A stretch of 64,000 nt of DNA from contig NZ_CADIKC010000001.1 in assembly GCF_902859805.1 (NCBI RefSeq), forward strand, positions 1 through 64,000, in the 5' to 3' direction. Shown one piece after another: positions 43,505 to 52,563 of this stretch; the stretch's first letter is position 1, and every line of letters begins with the position of its first letter. Source of the DNA: Paraburkholderia sediminicola. Lineage in GTDB: Bacteria > Pseudomonadota > Gammaproteobacteria > Burkholderiales > Burkholderiaceae. The translations under genes were made by a program, and so were the position numbers. The notes beneath the pieces were generated by a model. The model worked only from the letters and a program-made list of their open reading frames with translations, was not told where the DNA came from and searched no databases.

Positions 43505-44515
43505 ATGACCATTCAACTCACGCCCGAATTCGCGTCCCGATTCGCCAATCTCGCGCTCGCCCACCTCACGCGCGAGTATCCGAACAAGCTGACCCATTCG
43601 CTCGCCGGTCCGCAAGATGTGCAGGGTCCGCGCGCACTGCATCCGATTTTTTACGGCAGCTACGACTGGCATTCATGCGTGCACGGCTACTGGCTGATCC
43701 TGCATCTGCTCGACCGCTTTCCCGATCTGCCTGAAGCGGCGCGCATCGTCGCGGTGGTCGACGAGCATTTCACCGATGCGAATGTGGCCGGTGAGCTGGC
43801 GTATCTCGACCTGCCGCACAATCGCGGTTTCGAGCGTCCGTATGGATGGGCATGGCTGCTCGCGCTGAGTGCGCAACTCCATTCACTGAAGCTCTCGGAA
43901 GCCGCGCGCTGGTCCAAGGTTTTTGCGCCGCTGACCGAGGCCTTTGTTGACCGCTTCGAGGAATTTCTGCCGAAAGCGACCTACCCGTTGCGCGTCGGCA
44001 CGCACTTCAACATGGCATTCGCACTTGCCCTCACGCTCGATTTCGCGCGGCAAACCTCGCGTGAATCGCTGGAGGCGCTGTTGGTGAATACGGCGGAGCG
44101 CTGGTTCCTGAACGATGTCGCCTGTCAGGCCTGGGAGCCCGCCGGCGACGAGTTTTTGTCGCCTTCGCTGATGGAAGCGGAATTGATGCGGCGCGTGTTG
44201 CCGCCCGCGCAATTCGTTGAATGGTTCAGGCGCTTTCTGCCCGATCTTGGCGCGAAGAAGCCCGCCACGCTGTTCGAACCCGTCACCGTGACCGATCGTA
44301 CCGACGGCAAGATCGCCCACCTGGATGGCCTGAATCTGAGCCGCGCATGGTGCCAGCGGTCGCTGGCGCGCGCGCTGCCCGCTGGCGACGTGCGCCGCAC
44401 AGTATTGTTCGATTCGGCCGAGCGGCATCTTCTAAGCGCCCTGCCGCATGTAGCAGGCGACTATATGGGCGAACACTGGCTGGGCACATTCGCCACGCTC
44501 GCATTGGAAGCGTGA
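43505..44515 (+). CDS. DUF2891 protein, probable soluble enzyme
   Basis: A 336-residue soluble protein of the DUF2891 family. It has no signal peptide or membrane segment and is rich in Trp and helices, with repeated helical hairpins suggesting an alpha/alpha barrel (SYDWHSCVHGYWLILHLL, RPYGWAWLLALSAQLH, GTHFNMAFALALTLDFA). His and Trp residues in DWHSCVHG would suit a binding site. It lies 10 bp after DUF979 with GGAGG before the ATG, so it probably acts on what the DUF969/979 pair transports. No reaction is known to me. Confidence 0.8.
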   Translation: MTIQLTPEFASRFANLALAHLTREYPNKLTHSLAGPQDVQGPRALHPIFYGSYDWHSCVHGYWLILHLLDRFPDLPEAARIVAVVDEHFTDANVAGELAYLDLPHNRGFERPYGWAWLLALSAQLHSLKLSEAARWSKVFAPLTEAFVDRFEEFLPKATYPLRVGTHFNMAFALALTLDFARQTSRESLEALLVNTAERWFLNDVACQAWEPAGDEFLSPSLMEAELMRRVLPPAQFVEWFRRFLPDLGAKKPATLFEPVTVTDRTDGKIAHLDGLNLSRAWCQRSLARALPAGDVRRTVLFDSAERHLLSALPHVAGDYMGEHWLGTFATLALEA

Positions 44516-44547
44516 ACAGCGGCCCGACAGGGCCCGCATTGAATGCA

Positions 44548-44619
44548 AAAACGGCGCTGCAAGCGTGAAACGGTTTGGACTCAGCTACCGATTCGCGCCG
44601 CGAGCGCCGTTTTCTTTTT
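44548..44619 (+). terminator. Probable rho-independent terminator after DUF2891
   Basis: AAAACGGCGCT (44548-44558) pairs exactly with AGCGCCGTTTT (44603-44613), followed by CTTTTT. The 44-base loop is long and can form a smaller inner stem (CGGT/ACCG). The T-run direction suits the plus-strand DUF969-979-2891 unit; the left-arm A-run would also serve the minus strand. Confidence 0.55.
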
Positions 44620-44679
44620 ACCGCTTGATTCAGGAGCCTTTTCAGGGGCTGCCTGCTGCAGCCCCGCCGGCTCCGCGCT

Positions 44680-45105
44680 TTACTGGCCGGTCAGCTTCTT
44701 AGGCTTCGGCGGCGCCTGAACCTTGTTGTACTGAAACTCGGGCGTCGCCTTCAAGGCATCCTTGGTTGCGCCGGCCAGATAGAAATTCCCGCCGCGAATA
44801 TCCAGCGCCGCGATCGGCACCGCTACGTCATGCGACGCCACGCCGAGAAATCCGCCGGCGGAGACGATGGCAGCGGACAGCGAGCCGTCGGGAGCGACCA
44901 CCAGATCGCGGATCGAACCGATCTTCTCGTTCTGGTCGTTGTAGACGGCCTTGCCGAGAATGCTCTTCTTCACGCTCCAGCCGCTCAGCAGCGCATTGGA
45001 CTGTTCGACCGTAACGCTCAAGGGTTGCGTGCCGGCGACTTGCGCCTGTGCACCAAAGCTGGTTGCAGCTACCGCGACCACGACAACAAGTTTGCTCAAC
45101 GTCAT
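44680..45105 (-). CDS. Exported PRC-barrel domain protein
   Basis: A 141-residue protein with a signal peptide (core LVVVVAVAATSFG, cleavage near AQA-Q at residue ~22) and a PRC-barrel domain (WSVKKSILGKAVYNDQNEKIGSIRDLVVAPDG and ASHDVAVPIAALDI). PRC barrels bind proteins or RNA; periplasmic ones in Burkholderia are mostly uncharacterised. I chose the ATG at 45105 because GGAG lies eight bases upstream; an in-frame GTG nine bases earlier overlaps that site. It is divergent from polB. Confidence 0.85.
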   Translation of the reverse strand: MTLSKLVVVVAVAATSFGAQAQVAGTQPLSVTVEQSNALLSGWSVKKSILGKAVYNDQNEKIGSIRDLVVAPDGSLSAAIVSAGGFLGVASHDVAVPIAALDIRGGNFYLAGATKDALKATPEFQYNKVQAPPKPKKLTGQ

Positions 45106-45322
45106 ATCGCTCACTCCATTCTTAGTAGACTTGACCGGCGCATGGTCTGCGCCGAAGGAATCGCTGCCGAACGATGATACAGACTACGCGGCGGATCTGC
45201 ATCCAGACGTGTCGCGCGAACGAAACGACCGTCCGTCGCCGCCACGAAAAGGCGCAAGCGCGGCCCAAAGCGCATAACGGTAAAATCGAGCCAGGCGATG
45301 ACGCCCGTTTAGAGGTGGAAGT

Positions 45323-47737
45323 TTGACTGAGCTTGAACAGGGTTTCATTCTGACCCGACACTGGCGGGATACGCCCGCCGGCACGGAAGTAGATTTCTGG
45401 CTGGCAACAGACGGCGGGCCCCGTCACGTGCGCCTGCGTCCTCAGCCTTCGGTGGCCTTTATTCCGGCCGACCACCGCGAGCGCGCGGAAACCATCCTGC
45501 GCCGCGAAGCGCCGCTCGATCTGCGTCCGCTCGAACTGTGCGACTTCCAGCATCGGCCGGTGATGGGGCTTTACTGCCCGCAGTACCGGCAATTGACGGG
45601 TTTCGAAAAACGCCTGAAACAAGGCGGCGTCGATGTCTACGAGGCCGATATCTTCCCGCCCGAGCGCTACATGATGGAGCGCTTCATTACCGCGCCGGTA
45701 TGGTTCGCCGGCGACGCGCAGCATGGCGGCCCGCTTCTGGGCCCGCTTCTGGGCCCGCTTCTGGGCCCGCTTCTGGGCCCGCTTCTGAACGGCGAATTGA
45801 AGCCGGCCACGAACTACCGGCCGTCATTGAAGCTGGTGTCGCTCGATATCGAAACCAGCGCGCATGCCGAGCTCTATTCGATCGCGCTCGAAGGTTGCGG
45901 GCAGCGCCAGGTTTATATGCTGGGGCCGCCGAACGGCGATGCCAGCGCTGTCGACTTCGACCTCGAATACTGCGAAACCCGCGCACAGTTGCTTGAAAAA
46001 CTGAACGCATGGCTGGAACGGCACGACCCCGATGCGATCATCGGCTGGAATCTCGTGCAGTTCGATTTGCGTGTGCTGCAGCAGCACGCCGAACAATATC
46101 GCGTGCCGTTACGGCTCGGCCGTGGCGGCGCGGTCATGGAATGGCGCGAGCATGGCCACAAGCAGAACCATTTCTTCGCGGGCGCCGCGGGAAGATTGAT
46201 CATCGACGGTATCGAGGCGCTGCGTTCCGCCACATGGACTTTCCCTTCGTTCAGCCTCGAATACGTCTCGCGCACGGTGTTGGGCGAAGGCAAGTCGATC
46301 GACAATCCGTATCAGCGCATGGATGAAATCCAGCGTCGCTTCGATGAGGATAAGCCCGCGCTCGCGCAGTACAACCTGAAAGATTGCGAGCTGGTTACGC
46401 GTATCTTTGCGAAGACCGAGTTGCTGCCGTTTCTGCTGGAACGCGCGACGGTCACCGGGCTGCCAGCGGATCGCAGCGGCGGATCGGTCGCGGCGTTCAC
46501 GCATCTGTATATGCCGCGGATGCATCGGCAAGGCTACGTTGCACCGAATCTCGGCGACGTAGCCGGTGCCGCGAGCCCTGGTGGCTTCGTGATGGATTCA
46601 CGGCCCGGCCTCTATGATTCAGTTCTGGTGCTCGACTACAAGAGCCTGTACCCGTCGATCATCCGCACGTTTCTGATCGACCCGCTGGGTCTCGTGGAAG
46701 GCATGCTGAATCCCGGCGACGATCAATCAGTGCCGGGTTTTCTCGGCGCACGCTTCTCTCGCACCCGCCATTGTTTGCCGTCGATTGTCGGCCAGGTATG
46801 GCAAGGGCGCGAAACCGCCAAGCGCGAGAACAACAAGCCGCTTTCGCAGGCGTTGAAAATCATCATGAACGCCTTTTACGGCGTGCTCGGCTCCACAGGC
46901 TGCCGGTTCTTCGACCCGCGCCTCGCGTCGTCGATCACCATGCGTGGCCATGAAATCATGCACACCACGCGTGAGCTCATTCAGGCGCAAGGCTATGAAG
47001 TCATTTACGGCGACACAGATTCGACCTTCGTCTGGCTGAAGCACGCACATAGCGAGGAAGAAGCGAGTCGCATCGGCCGCGCGCTTGTGGAGCATATCAA
47101 CGCGCGGTGGCGTCAGAATCTGCAGGAACGTTTCGGCCTCGAGAGCGCGCTCGAGTTGCAATTCGAGCGGCACTACAAGCGCTTCTTTATGCCGACGATT
47201 CGCGGCGCCGAGGAAGGCAGCAAGAAACGTTATGCCGGGCTGACTATTTTGCCGGACGGTAGCGAGGACATCGTCTACAAAGGGCTCGAAACGGTGCGAA
47301 CCGATTGGACGCCGCTCGCCCAGCAGTTCCAGCAGGAACTCTACGGGCGAATCTTCAGGCAACAGCCGTATCAGGACTATGTCCGCGACTACGTGCGCGA
47401 TACGCTGGCAGGCAAACTGGACGATCAACTCGTGTACCGCAAGCGGCTGCGCCGCTCGCTCGGCGATTACGAGCGCAACGTGCCGCCGCATGTGCGCGCG
47501 GCGCGTGTGGCCGACGAGTTCAACCGGCAACAGGGGCGCCCGCTGCAATACCAGGACGGCGGCTGGATCAGCTATGTGATGACAACCGCCGGACCGGAAC
47601 CGTTAGAAACGTTGCGCTCGGCAATCGACTACGAGCACTATCTGACGCGGCAGTTGCAGCCGGTCGCCGACGCGATCCTGCCGCTATTGCGCGATGATTT
47701 TACGAATTTGGTGTCGGGGCAGAGACAGTTGTTCTGA
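45323..47737 (+). CDS. polB: DNA polymerase II (family B)
   Basis: An 804-residue damage-tolerant DNA polymerase with proofreading. The exonuclease motif is [19 protein letters not shown] (near residue 174). Polymerase motifs are [15 protein letters not shown] (~437), [14 protein letters not shown] (~512) and [10 protein letters not shown] (~562), all with catalytic Asp residues intact. The start is TTG, seven bases after AGAGG, with no better start in frame. Between the N-terminal domain and exonuclease lies an added GPLL repeated five times from a 12-bp tandem repeat. In E. coli the gene is induced by DNA damage; no LexA box search was possible here. Confidence 0.93.
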   Translation: MTELEQGFILTRHWRDTPAGTEVDFWLATDGGPRHVRLRPQPSVAFIPADHRERAETILRREAPLDLRPLELCDFQHRPVMGLYCPQYRQLTGFEKRLKQGGVDVYEADIFPPERYMMERFITAPVWFAGDAQHGGPLLGPLLGPLLGPLLGPLLNGELKPATNYRPSLKLVSLDIETSAHAELYSIALEGCGQRQVYMLGPPNGDASAVDFDLEYCETRAQLLEKLNAWLERHDPDAIIGWNLVQFDLRVLQQHAEQYRVPLRLGRGGAVMEWREHGHKQNHFFAGAAGRLIIDGIEALRSATWTFPSFSLEYVSRTVLGEGKSIDNPYQRMDEIQRRFDEDKPALAQYNLKDCELVTRIFAKTELLPFLLERATVTGLPADRSGGSVAAFTHLYMPRMHRQGYVAPNLGDVAGAASPGGFVMDSRPGLYDSVLVLDYKSLYPSIIRTFLIDPLGLVEGMLNPGDDQSVPGFLGARFSRTRHCLPSIVGQVWQGRETAKRENNKPLSQALKIIMNAFYGVLGSTGCRFFDPRLASSITMRGHEIMHTTRELIQAQGYEVIYGDTDSTFVWLKHAHSEEEASRIGRALVEHINARWRQNLQERFGLESALELQFERHYKRFFMPTIRGAEEGSKKRYAGLTILPDGSEDIVYKGLETVRTDWTPLAQQFQQELYGRIFRQQPYQDYVRDYVRDTLAGKLDDQLVYRKRLRRSLGDYERNVPPHVRAARVADEFNRQQGRPLQYQDGGWISYVMTTAGPEPLETLRSAIDYEHYLTRQLQPVADAILPLLRDDFTNLVSGQRQLF
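45728..45787 (+). repeat. Five tandem copies of a 12-bp unit inside polB
   Basis: GGCCCGCTTCTG repeated five times without change, encoding GPLL each time (about residues 136-155 of PolB). Copy-number change would keep the reading frame. It sits in the linker just before the exonuclease domain. Confidence 0.97.
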
Positions 47738-47875
47738 GAGCGGCATTGGCCATGAATGCTTCGCAGAAACCGCGTGACACACTGCTTTGCGCGCCGGCGA
47801 AACCCGGCGCCATCAACGCGACCGTGCAGCCTGCTATCGAAAAGCGCTTCGTCTTCGTCTTGGTCTTCGTCCCGT

Positions 47876-48244
47876 TCATGCCTGTCCCCTTCCGTCGTTG
47901 TTGAATATGTTTCGCTGCTCGATGCGAATGGCAACGCGCGTGAGCGCCGCGCCCTGACACGGTCCGTCGATGCACTGACCGTCTTCGAAACGGAACATCG
48001 CGCTGTGATGTGCGCACATCAGCAATTCCGCGTCGTAGGCCCAGAACGTGTTCGGTTCGTAGTTGAGCGGAATCGAAAAGTGCGGGCAGACGTTGCGATA
48101 AGCCCAGGCGGCGTCGCCTCGGCGCACCACGACGATGCCTGGGGCGCCGGCTTGCTCAGCGGCAATTTCCAGCGCGCCGCCGTCCGGAATATCGTCGAGC
48201 GCGCACAGAAAGCCCGCATGAGGTTCGGGACTCGCTGCATTCAT
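47876..48244 (-). CDS. Rieske [2Fe-2S] ferredoxin-like protein
   Basis: A 122-residue soluble protein with a complete Rieske cluster site: Cys53-x-His55 (VCPHF) and Cys77-x-x-His80 (CAHHSAMF). It resembles ferredoxin subunits of ring-hydroxylating dioxygenases, but no oxygenase or reductase gene lies in the window. The ATG follows GAGGAGGG. It is the last gene of the minus-strand aromatic operon, 12 bp after hydroxyquinol dioxygenase. A role in keeping a ring-cleavage iron reduced, or in serving an oxygenase elsewhere, is possible. Confidence 0.88.
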   Translation of the reverse strand: MNAASPEPHAGFLCALDDIPDGGALEIAAEQAGAPGIVVVRRGDAAWAYRNVCPHFSIPLNYEPNTFWAYDAELLMCAHHSAMFRFEDGQCIDGPCQGAALTRVAIRIEQRNIFNNDGRGQA

Positions 48245-48256
48245 GACGTGCCCTCC

Positions 48257-49120
48257 TCACGCGAGTTGCCGACTCATCACGAAGTCGCGCTGGACTTCGA
48301 AGAACGGACTCGGCAAGTCCCACTCCTTCGCGGACGCCGCGCTGTCGTTCGGCACGTAGTCGATTACGAGCGACGGCTTCGCGCCGAAAACCGCGTCGGA
48401 GTCGACATACGGGTCACCGGCGGAATACAGCGCGGTGGTGAGCGTCTCGTAGCCGGGCGCCTCGATCAGGAAGTGGATATGCGCGGGCCGCATTGGATGA
48501 CGTCCGGTCGCGAGCAGCATCCGTCCAACCGGGCCATCGGTCGGAATCGGGTAGCTGGTCGGTTTGATCGTTCTGAATGCGTATTCGCCGTTCGGTCCGG
48601 AACGGAATTTGCCGCGCAGATTGCTCTCGGGCTGATCGGGGTCCTGGCCTTCGTACATGCCGTTATTGGCCGTTTCCCACACCTCGATCAATGCGCCGGA
48701 CACCGGCGCGCCACGTTCGTCGACGAGACGGCCGCGAATGAGCGTCGGCTCGCCTTCGGTGCGCGCGATATTGGCGCCGAAGGCCTCTTCTCTCGCGCCC
48801 TCGCGGTAGAACGGGCCGAGCAGGCTGCTCTCGGTCGTGTCGCCGGTGCGTTCGTGATTGATCGCGTCGACCATGATCGACAGGCCAAGCGTGTCCGACA
48901 GCAGAATGAACTCCTGGCGAATGCCGCTGCACTTGTTGCCGGTTGCCGTCAGGAATTCAATGCCGCGACGCCACTCCTCACCGGTCAGTTCAACTTCGCT
49001 CGCAAACGCATGCAGATGCTTGACCAGCGCGGTCATGATCTGCTTCAGACGCGGATCGGTGCAGTCGGCAAACGTCCTGAGCACGTTCTGCGTTAAAGGA
49101 TGGATAGTTTCGTCGTTCAT
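48257..49120 (-). CDS. Hydroxyquinol 1,2-dioxygenase (intradiol)
   Basis: A 287-residue Fe(III) enzyme that opens hydroxyquinol (1,2,4-benzenetriol) between its neighbouring hydroxyls to maleylacetate. The four iron ligands are visible: Tyr156 (NNGMYEGQ), Tyr190 (TSYPIP), His214 and His216 (RPAHIHFLI). The N-terminal helical linker domain and the block SLLGPFYREGA are typical. Catechol 1,2-dioxygenase shares the ligands; the position beside maleylacetate reductase favours hydroxyquinol. In para-nitrophenol clusters the equivalent gene is called pnpG. The ATG follows GAGG. Confidence 0.88.
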   Translation of the reverse strand: MNDETIHPLTQNVLRTFADCTDPRLKQIMTALVKHLHAFASEVELTGEEWRRGIEFLTATGNKCSGIRQEFILLSDTLGLSIMVDAINHERTGDTTESSLLGPFYREGAREEAFGANIARTEGEPTLIRGRLVDERGAPVSGALIEVWETANNGMYEGQDPDQPESNLRGKFRSGPNGEYAFRTIKPTSYPIPTDGPVGRMLLATGRHPMRPAHIHFLIEAPGYETLTTALYSAGDPYVDSDAVFGAKPSLVIDYVPNDSAASAKEWDLPSPFFEVQRDFVMSRQLA

Positions 49121-49128
49121 TGTCGACC

Positions 49129-50235
49129 TCATGCGCGATGGGGAGCCGACGGCGCTTCGACGGAATCGGTCGATGCATCGTGCGGCGAAGTTTGTTGTGC
49201 ATCTTGTTGTGAAGCACCGGCATCGACGAATACAACGCGGCGTCCCACGGGGAACAATTGCAGTCCGTAGCGGCGCGATACGAAGCCCCAAAGTCCTTGC
49301 GGAAAGAACATCGTCACCACGATCGCCAGCGCGCCGAGCCCGATCAGATACCAGGTGCCGAAGTCGGAGAGGAACTGGTTAAGCACGAAGAAAATCAGCG
49401 CGCCGACAATCGGTCCTTCGAGCGTGCCCAGGCCGCCGATCATCACGATGAAAATGCCGAACGCGGTCCAGTTCACCGAGAACGCCGCGTCCGGCGAGAT
49501 ACGCAGGTTGCCGACAAAATACAGACCACCGGCCAACGCCGTACCGCACGCAGAGACCAGATAGACGAGCAAGCGTGCACGCTTCACGTCGACACCCTGG
49601 CTGCTGGCCGCCACGGCGTTGTCGCGCATTGCGGTCAACGCGAGACCGGCTTTGGAGCGCAGGAACAGATACAGCAGGCCGATCGCCGCCGCGACGATAA
49701 CGAGCGCGAGCCATAGCGCCAGCGATTCGCGCAGCGCACGCGGCACGTCCTGCAGCGCGGTGAGGCTGGTGCCCGAACCGCCGCCCAGCACCGACACGTT
49801 CGCCACCGTCAGCCGGAACACTTCGGCGATCACCCATGTGCCGATTGCGAAGTAGCCGCCTTCCAGCCGGAACGCCACCATCGATACGGGAACGGCGATG
49901 ACCGTTGCAATTGCCGCCGCGATCGGCACAGCGACGAACGGCGAGATCCCGCAGTAGTTGGCGAGAATCAGCATCCCATAGCCGCCGATGCCGAAGAACG
50001 CCTGCTGCCCGATCGACACCATCCCGCCATAGCCCGCCAGCAGATTCCACATCAACGCGAAGACCAGATACGACGCGAGTTGCACGAAGTCGCGCATCGC
50101 ATCGCGCCCGGCCCACCATGGCGCGCTCGCCACCGCCAGCGCGACGATCAGCAGCACGATCATCGCCACGCGGCTCGCACGCGTCGCGCGCCGCACTTCG
50201 AAGCCCCCTGCGGGCCGGTTCATTTGCATCGTCAT
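49129..50235 (-). CDS. livM: Branched-chain-type ABC transporter permease (LivM family)
   Basis: A 368-residue inner-membrane permease with about ten hydrophobic segments. LivM features are SYLVFALMWNLLAGYGGMVSIGQQAFFGIGGYG near the start and the coupling segment AMRDNAVAASSQGVDVKRARLLVYLVSA. A hydrophilic tail of about 35 residues (GASQQDAQQTSPHDASTDS) is an unusual addition. It lies 9 bp after livH and 8 bp before hydroxyquinol dioxygenase, so it belongs to the aromatic operon. The cargo is probably an aromatic acid or phenol, not an amino acid. Confidence 0.9.
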   Translation of the reverse strand: MTMQMNRPAGGFEVRRATRASRVAMIVLLIVALAVASAPWWAGRDAMRDFVQLASYLVFALMWNLLAGYGGMVSIGQQAFFGIGGYGMLILANYCGISPFVAVPIAAAIATVIAVPVSMVAFRLEGGYFAIGTWVIAEVFRLTVANVSVLGGGSGTSLTALQDVPRALRESLALWLALVIVAAAIGLLYLFLRSKAGLALTAMRDNAVAASSQGVDVKRARLLVYLVSACGTALAGGLYFVGNLRISPDAAFSVNWTAFGIFIVMIGGLGTLEGPIVGALIFFVLNQFLSDFGTWYLIGLGALAIVVTMFFPQGLWGFVSRRYGLQLFPVGRRVVFVDAGASQQDAQQTSPHDASTDSVEAPSAPHRA

Positions 50236-50244
50236 GTCGAGCCT

Positions 50245-51111
50245 CTATGCGGTTTTGGGCAGCAAACCCTGCGGCCGGGCCACCAGCACGCCGAGAAACA
50301 CCACGTGGCCGAGCCAGATACCCCAGCCGGGATCGAAGTAAAAGCCCACCTGCTGCGCAATACCGAGCGCCATGCCGCCGACGAAGGTGCCCCAGAACGA
50401 GCCCATCCCGCCGATGATCACGGCTTCGAATGCGTACAGCAGCAATGCCGGGCCATCGGTCGGCGACACCGCGGTGCGCATCGAGTACAGCGCGGCGGCG
50501 ACCCCGATCAGCACGAACGCGATGCCCATGGCCAGCGCATAGGTGCGGCGATAGGAGACGCCCATCAGTTGCACGATCTCGCGGTCATCCGAGGTGGCGC
50601 GAAACGCGCGGCCAAGCGGTGTGCGGCCGAATAGCCACTGCATGGCGAAAGCCAAAGCAGTGGTGACGACCAAAGTAACGAGTGGCAGATAACCCAGCGT
50701 GATGCCGCCCGCGAGCGTGAGGCTCTGCGACTCGAAGCTGCCAGTTGCGATCGAACGCGGATCGGCGGAGAACACCTGCTGCAATACATTCTGAATCACG
50801 ATCGACAAGCCGAACGTGACGATCAGCGAAGGCAGCGGATCGCGGCTGCTCACCCGGTTGAGGATCGTGTACTGCACCGCATAACCCGCGCCGAACGCAA
50901 TCACGAGCAGCAGAACCAGCGACACGGCGAGCGGCAGATGCGCGTAGTTCGTCAGGGCGAAGAGCACGAACACCAGCAGCACGATGAAATCGCCGTGCGC
51001 GGTGTTGGTGAGCCGCATCACGCCGAACACTAACGATTGCCCCATCGCGAAGAGCCCATACAGCGCGCCCAGCAGCACGCCCTGCACGACGATATTGATG
51101 AACGTGTTCAT
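50245..51111 (-). CDS. livH: Branched-chain-type ABC transporter permease (LivH family)
   Basis: A 288-residue inner-membrane permease with about eight hydrophobic segments. LivH marks are LYGLFAMGQSLVFGVMRLTNTAHGDF near the start, the coupling loop AFRATSDDREIVQLMGVSYRRTYALA, and GGMGSFWGTFVGGMALGIAQ. The start overlaps the livF stop (ATGA). It forms the channel with LivM. Confidence 0.91.
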   Translation of the reverse strand: MNTFINIVVQGVLLGALYGLFAMGQSLVFGVMRLTNTAHGDFIVLLVFVLFALTNYAHLPLAVSLVLLLVIAFGAGYAVQYTILNRVSSRDPLPSLIVTFGLSIVIQNVLQQVFSADPRSIATGSFESQSLTLAGGITLGYLPLVTLVVTTALAFAMQWLFGRTPLGRAFRATSDDREIVQLMGVSYRRTYALAMGIAFVLIGVAAALYSMRTAVSPTDGPALLLYAFEAVIIGGMGSFWGTFVGGMALGIAQQVGFYFDPGWGIWLGHVVFLGVLVARPQGLLPKTA

Positions 51112-51824
51112 GCGACCGCTCCAAAATATGCCTGCGTGATGGCCTCATCCGATACTTCGGCCGACACACCAGCCAGTGACACACGCCCTTCCTGGAAGCA
51201 ATAGAAACGCGACGACACGCGGCGCGCCAGTTGCACGTCCTGCTCGACGACGATCGCACTCATGCCATCAGCGACAATCGCAGGCAATGCCGCATAGATC
51301 TCGCGCACGATCACCGGCGCGAGGCCAAGCGAAAGTTCGTCGCACATCAACAGATCGGGATTGCTCATCAGCGCACGGCCGATCGCGACCATCTGCTGCT
51401 GGCCACCCGACAAGGCGGTGGCCGCATGGTGACGGCGCTCGCGCAAGGCTGGAAACAGCGAATAGACGCTTTGCAGGTTCCAGCGGCCGGGCCGTTTGGA
51501 GAATGCGCCGAGCAGCAGGTTTTCTTCAACGCTCAGGCTTGCAAACAGACGCCGCCCTTCCGGCACCAGCGCAATGCCCTTGCCGACAATGCTCGCCGCA
51601 GCCGCGCCACCGACCGGCTCGCCGCGATACAGAATCTGCCCGGCGGAACGGGGGCGCAGCAGACCCGCCACCGATTTCAGAAAGGTCGACTTGCCGGCGC
51701 CGTTCGAGCCGATCAGCGCGATCACCTCGCCGGGCGCCACCGTCACGTCGATGCCGAACAGCGCCTGGAAGTCGCCGTAAAACGCGCTCAGCGCGCGAGT
51801 CTCCAGTAATGCCGACATGGTCAT
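51108..51824 (-). CDS. livF: ABC transporter ATP-binding protein (LivF family)
   Basis: A 238-residue ATPase. Walker A is GSNGAGKST, the signature LSGGQQQMVAIGRAL, Walker B LLMCDELSLGLAP and the switch region IVVEQDVQLA. The Glu after the Walker B Asp is present. The signature and D-loop follow the LivF pattern. Both ends overlap neighbours (livG stop, livH start), so the transport genes are translationally coupled. Confidence 0.91.
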   Translation of the reverse strand: MTMSALLETRALSAFYGDFQALFGIDVTVAPGEVIALIGSNGAGKSTFLKSVAGLLRPRSAGQILYRGEPVGGAAAASIVGKGIALVPEGRRLFASLSVEENLLLGAFSKRPGRWNLQSVYSLFPALRERRHHAATALSGGQQQMVAIGRALMSNPDLLMCDELSLGLAPVIVREIYAALPAIVADGMSAIVVEQDVQLARRVSSRFYCFQEGRVSLAGVSAEVSDEAITQAYFGAVA

Positions 51825-52546
51825 GCCTCCAGTCCGAGGTACACGCGCCGCACTTCAGGGTCGTCCATTACGGCGCCAGGCAGGCCTTCCGCGAGCCGTT
51901 TGCCGAAGTTGATGACGAGCAGCCGGTCGGCCACCGCGAGCAACGCATGCACGACGTGTTCGATCCACACGATCGTCACGCCCGCCTCTTTCACGCGACG
52001 AATCTCGTCGACGAGTTCGTGCGTTTCGGGCTCAGTCAGGCCGCCTGCAATTTCATCCAGCAGCAACAACTGCGGTTGCGTGGCCAATGCGCGGGCCAGT
52101 TCAAGGCGTTTGCGGTCAAGCAGTCCCAGCGTGCCGGCCAACTGGTTCGCGCGAGCTTTGAGGCCCGTGCGTTCGAGCACATCCATGCAGACATCGTAGG
52201 CCGCGTGCTCGGCCAGTTCGCCGCCGAAGGTCGCGCCGACCAGCAGGTTTTCGAATACCGTCATGCCGCCGAACGGCCGCGGTACCTGATACGAGCGGCC
52301 GATCCCTGCCGCGCATCGGCGATGCGGTGGCAAGTGGTTCACGTCCGCGCCGTCGAATTCGACGCTGCCCTGATCGGGCCGCACGTCGCCGCTAACGAGG
52401 TTGAACAGCGTGGTCTTGCCGGCGCCGTTCGGACCGAGAATGCCGTAGGTCTCGCCGCGTTCGACCGCGAAGCTGATGTCGTCGGTCACCTGCAGCGCGC
52501 CATAACGCTTCGACACGCCGGTTAATCTGAGAACTGGGTTCATCAC
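51821..52546 (-). CDS. livG: ABC transporter ATP-binding protein (LivG family)
   Basis: A 241-residue ATPase, partner of LivF. Walker A is GPNGAGKTT. The usual LSGG signature is changed here to GLLDRKRLELARALA, a substitution often seen in LivG relatives. Walker B is LLLLDEIAGGL, and WIEHVVHALL gives the switch His. It is 17 bp after the binding-protein gene and overlaps livF by four bases. Confidence 0.91.
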   Translation of the reverse strand: MMNPVLRLTGVSKRYGALQVTDDISFAVERGETYGILGPNGAGKTTLFNLVSGDVRPDQGSVEFDGADVNHLPPHRRCAAGIGRSYQVPRPFGGMTVFENLLVGATFGGELAEHAAYDVCMDVLERTGLKARANQLAGTLGLLDRKRLELARALATQPQLLLLDEIAGGLTEPETHELVDEIRRVKEAGVTIVWIEHVVHALLAVADRLLVINFGKRLAEGLPGAVMDDPEVRRVYLGLEA

Positions 52547-52563
52547 CGCTCTCCGCTATACAT

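Noticed and set aside
47876..48244. Calling the Rieske protein a biphenyl or benzoate dioxygenase ferredoxin
   Set aside because: No oxygenase subunits or reductase are present in the window.
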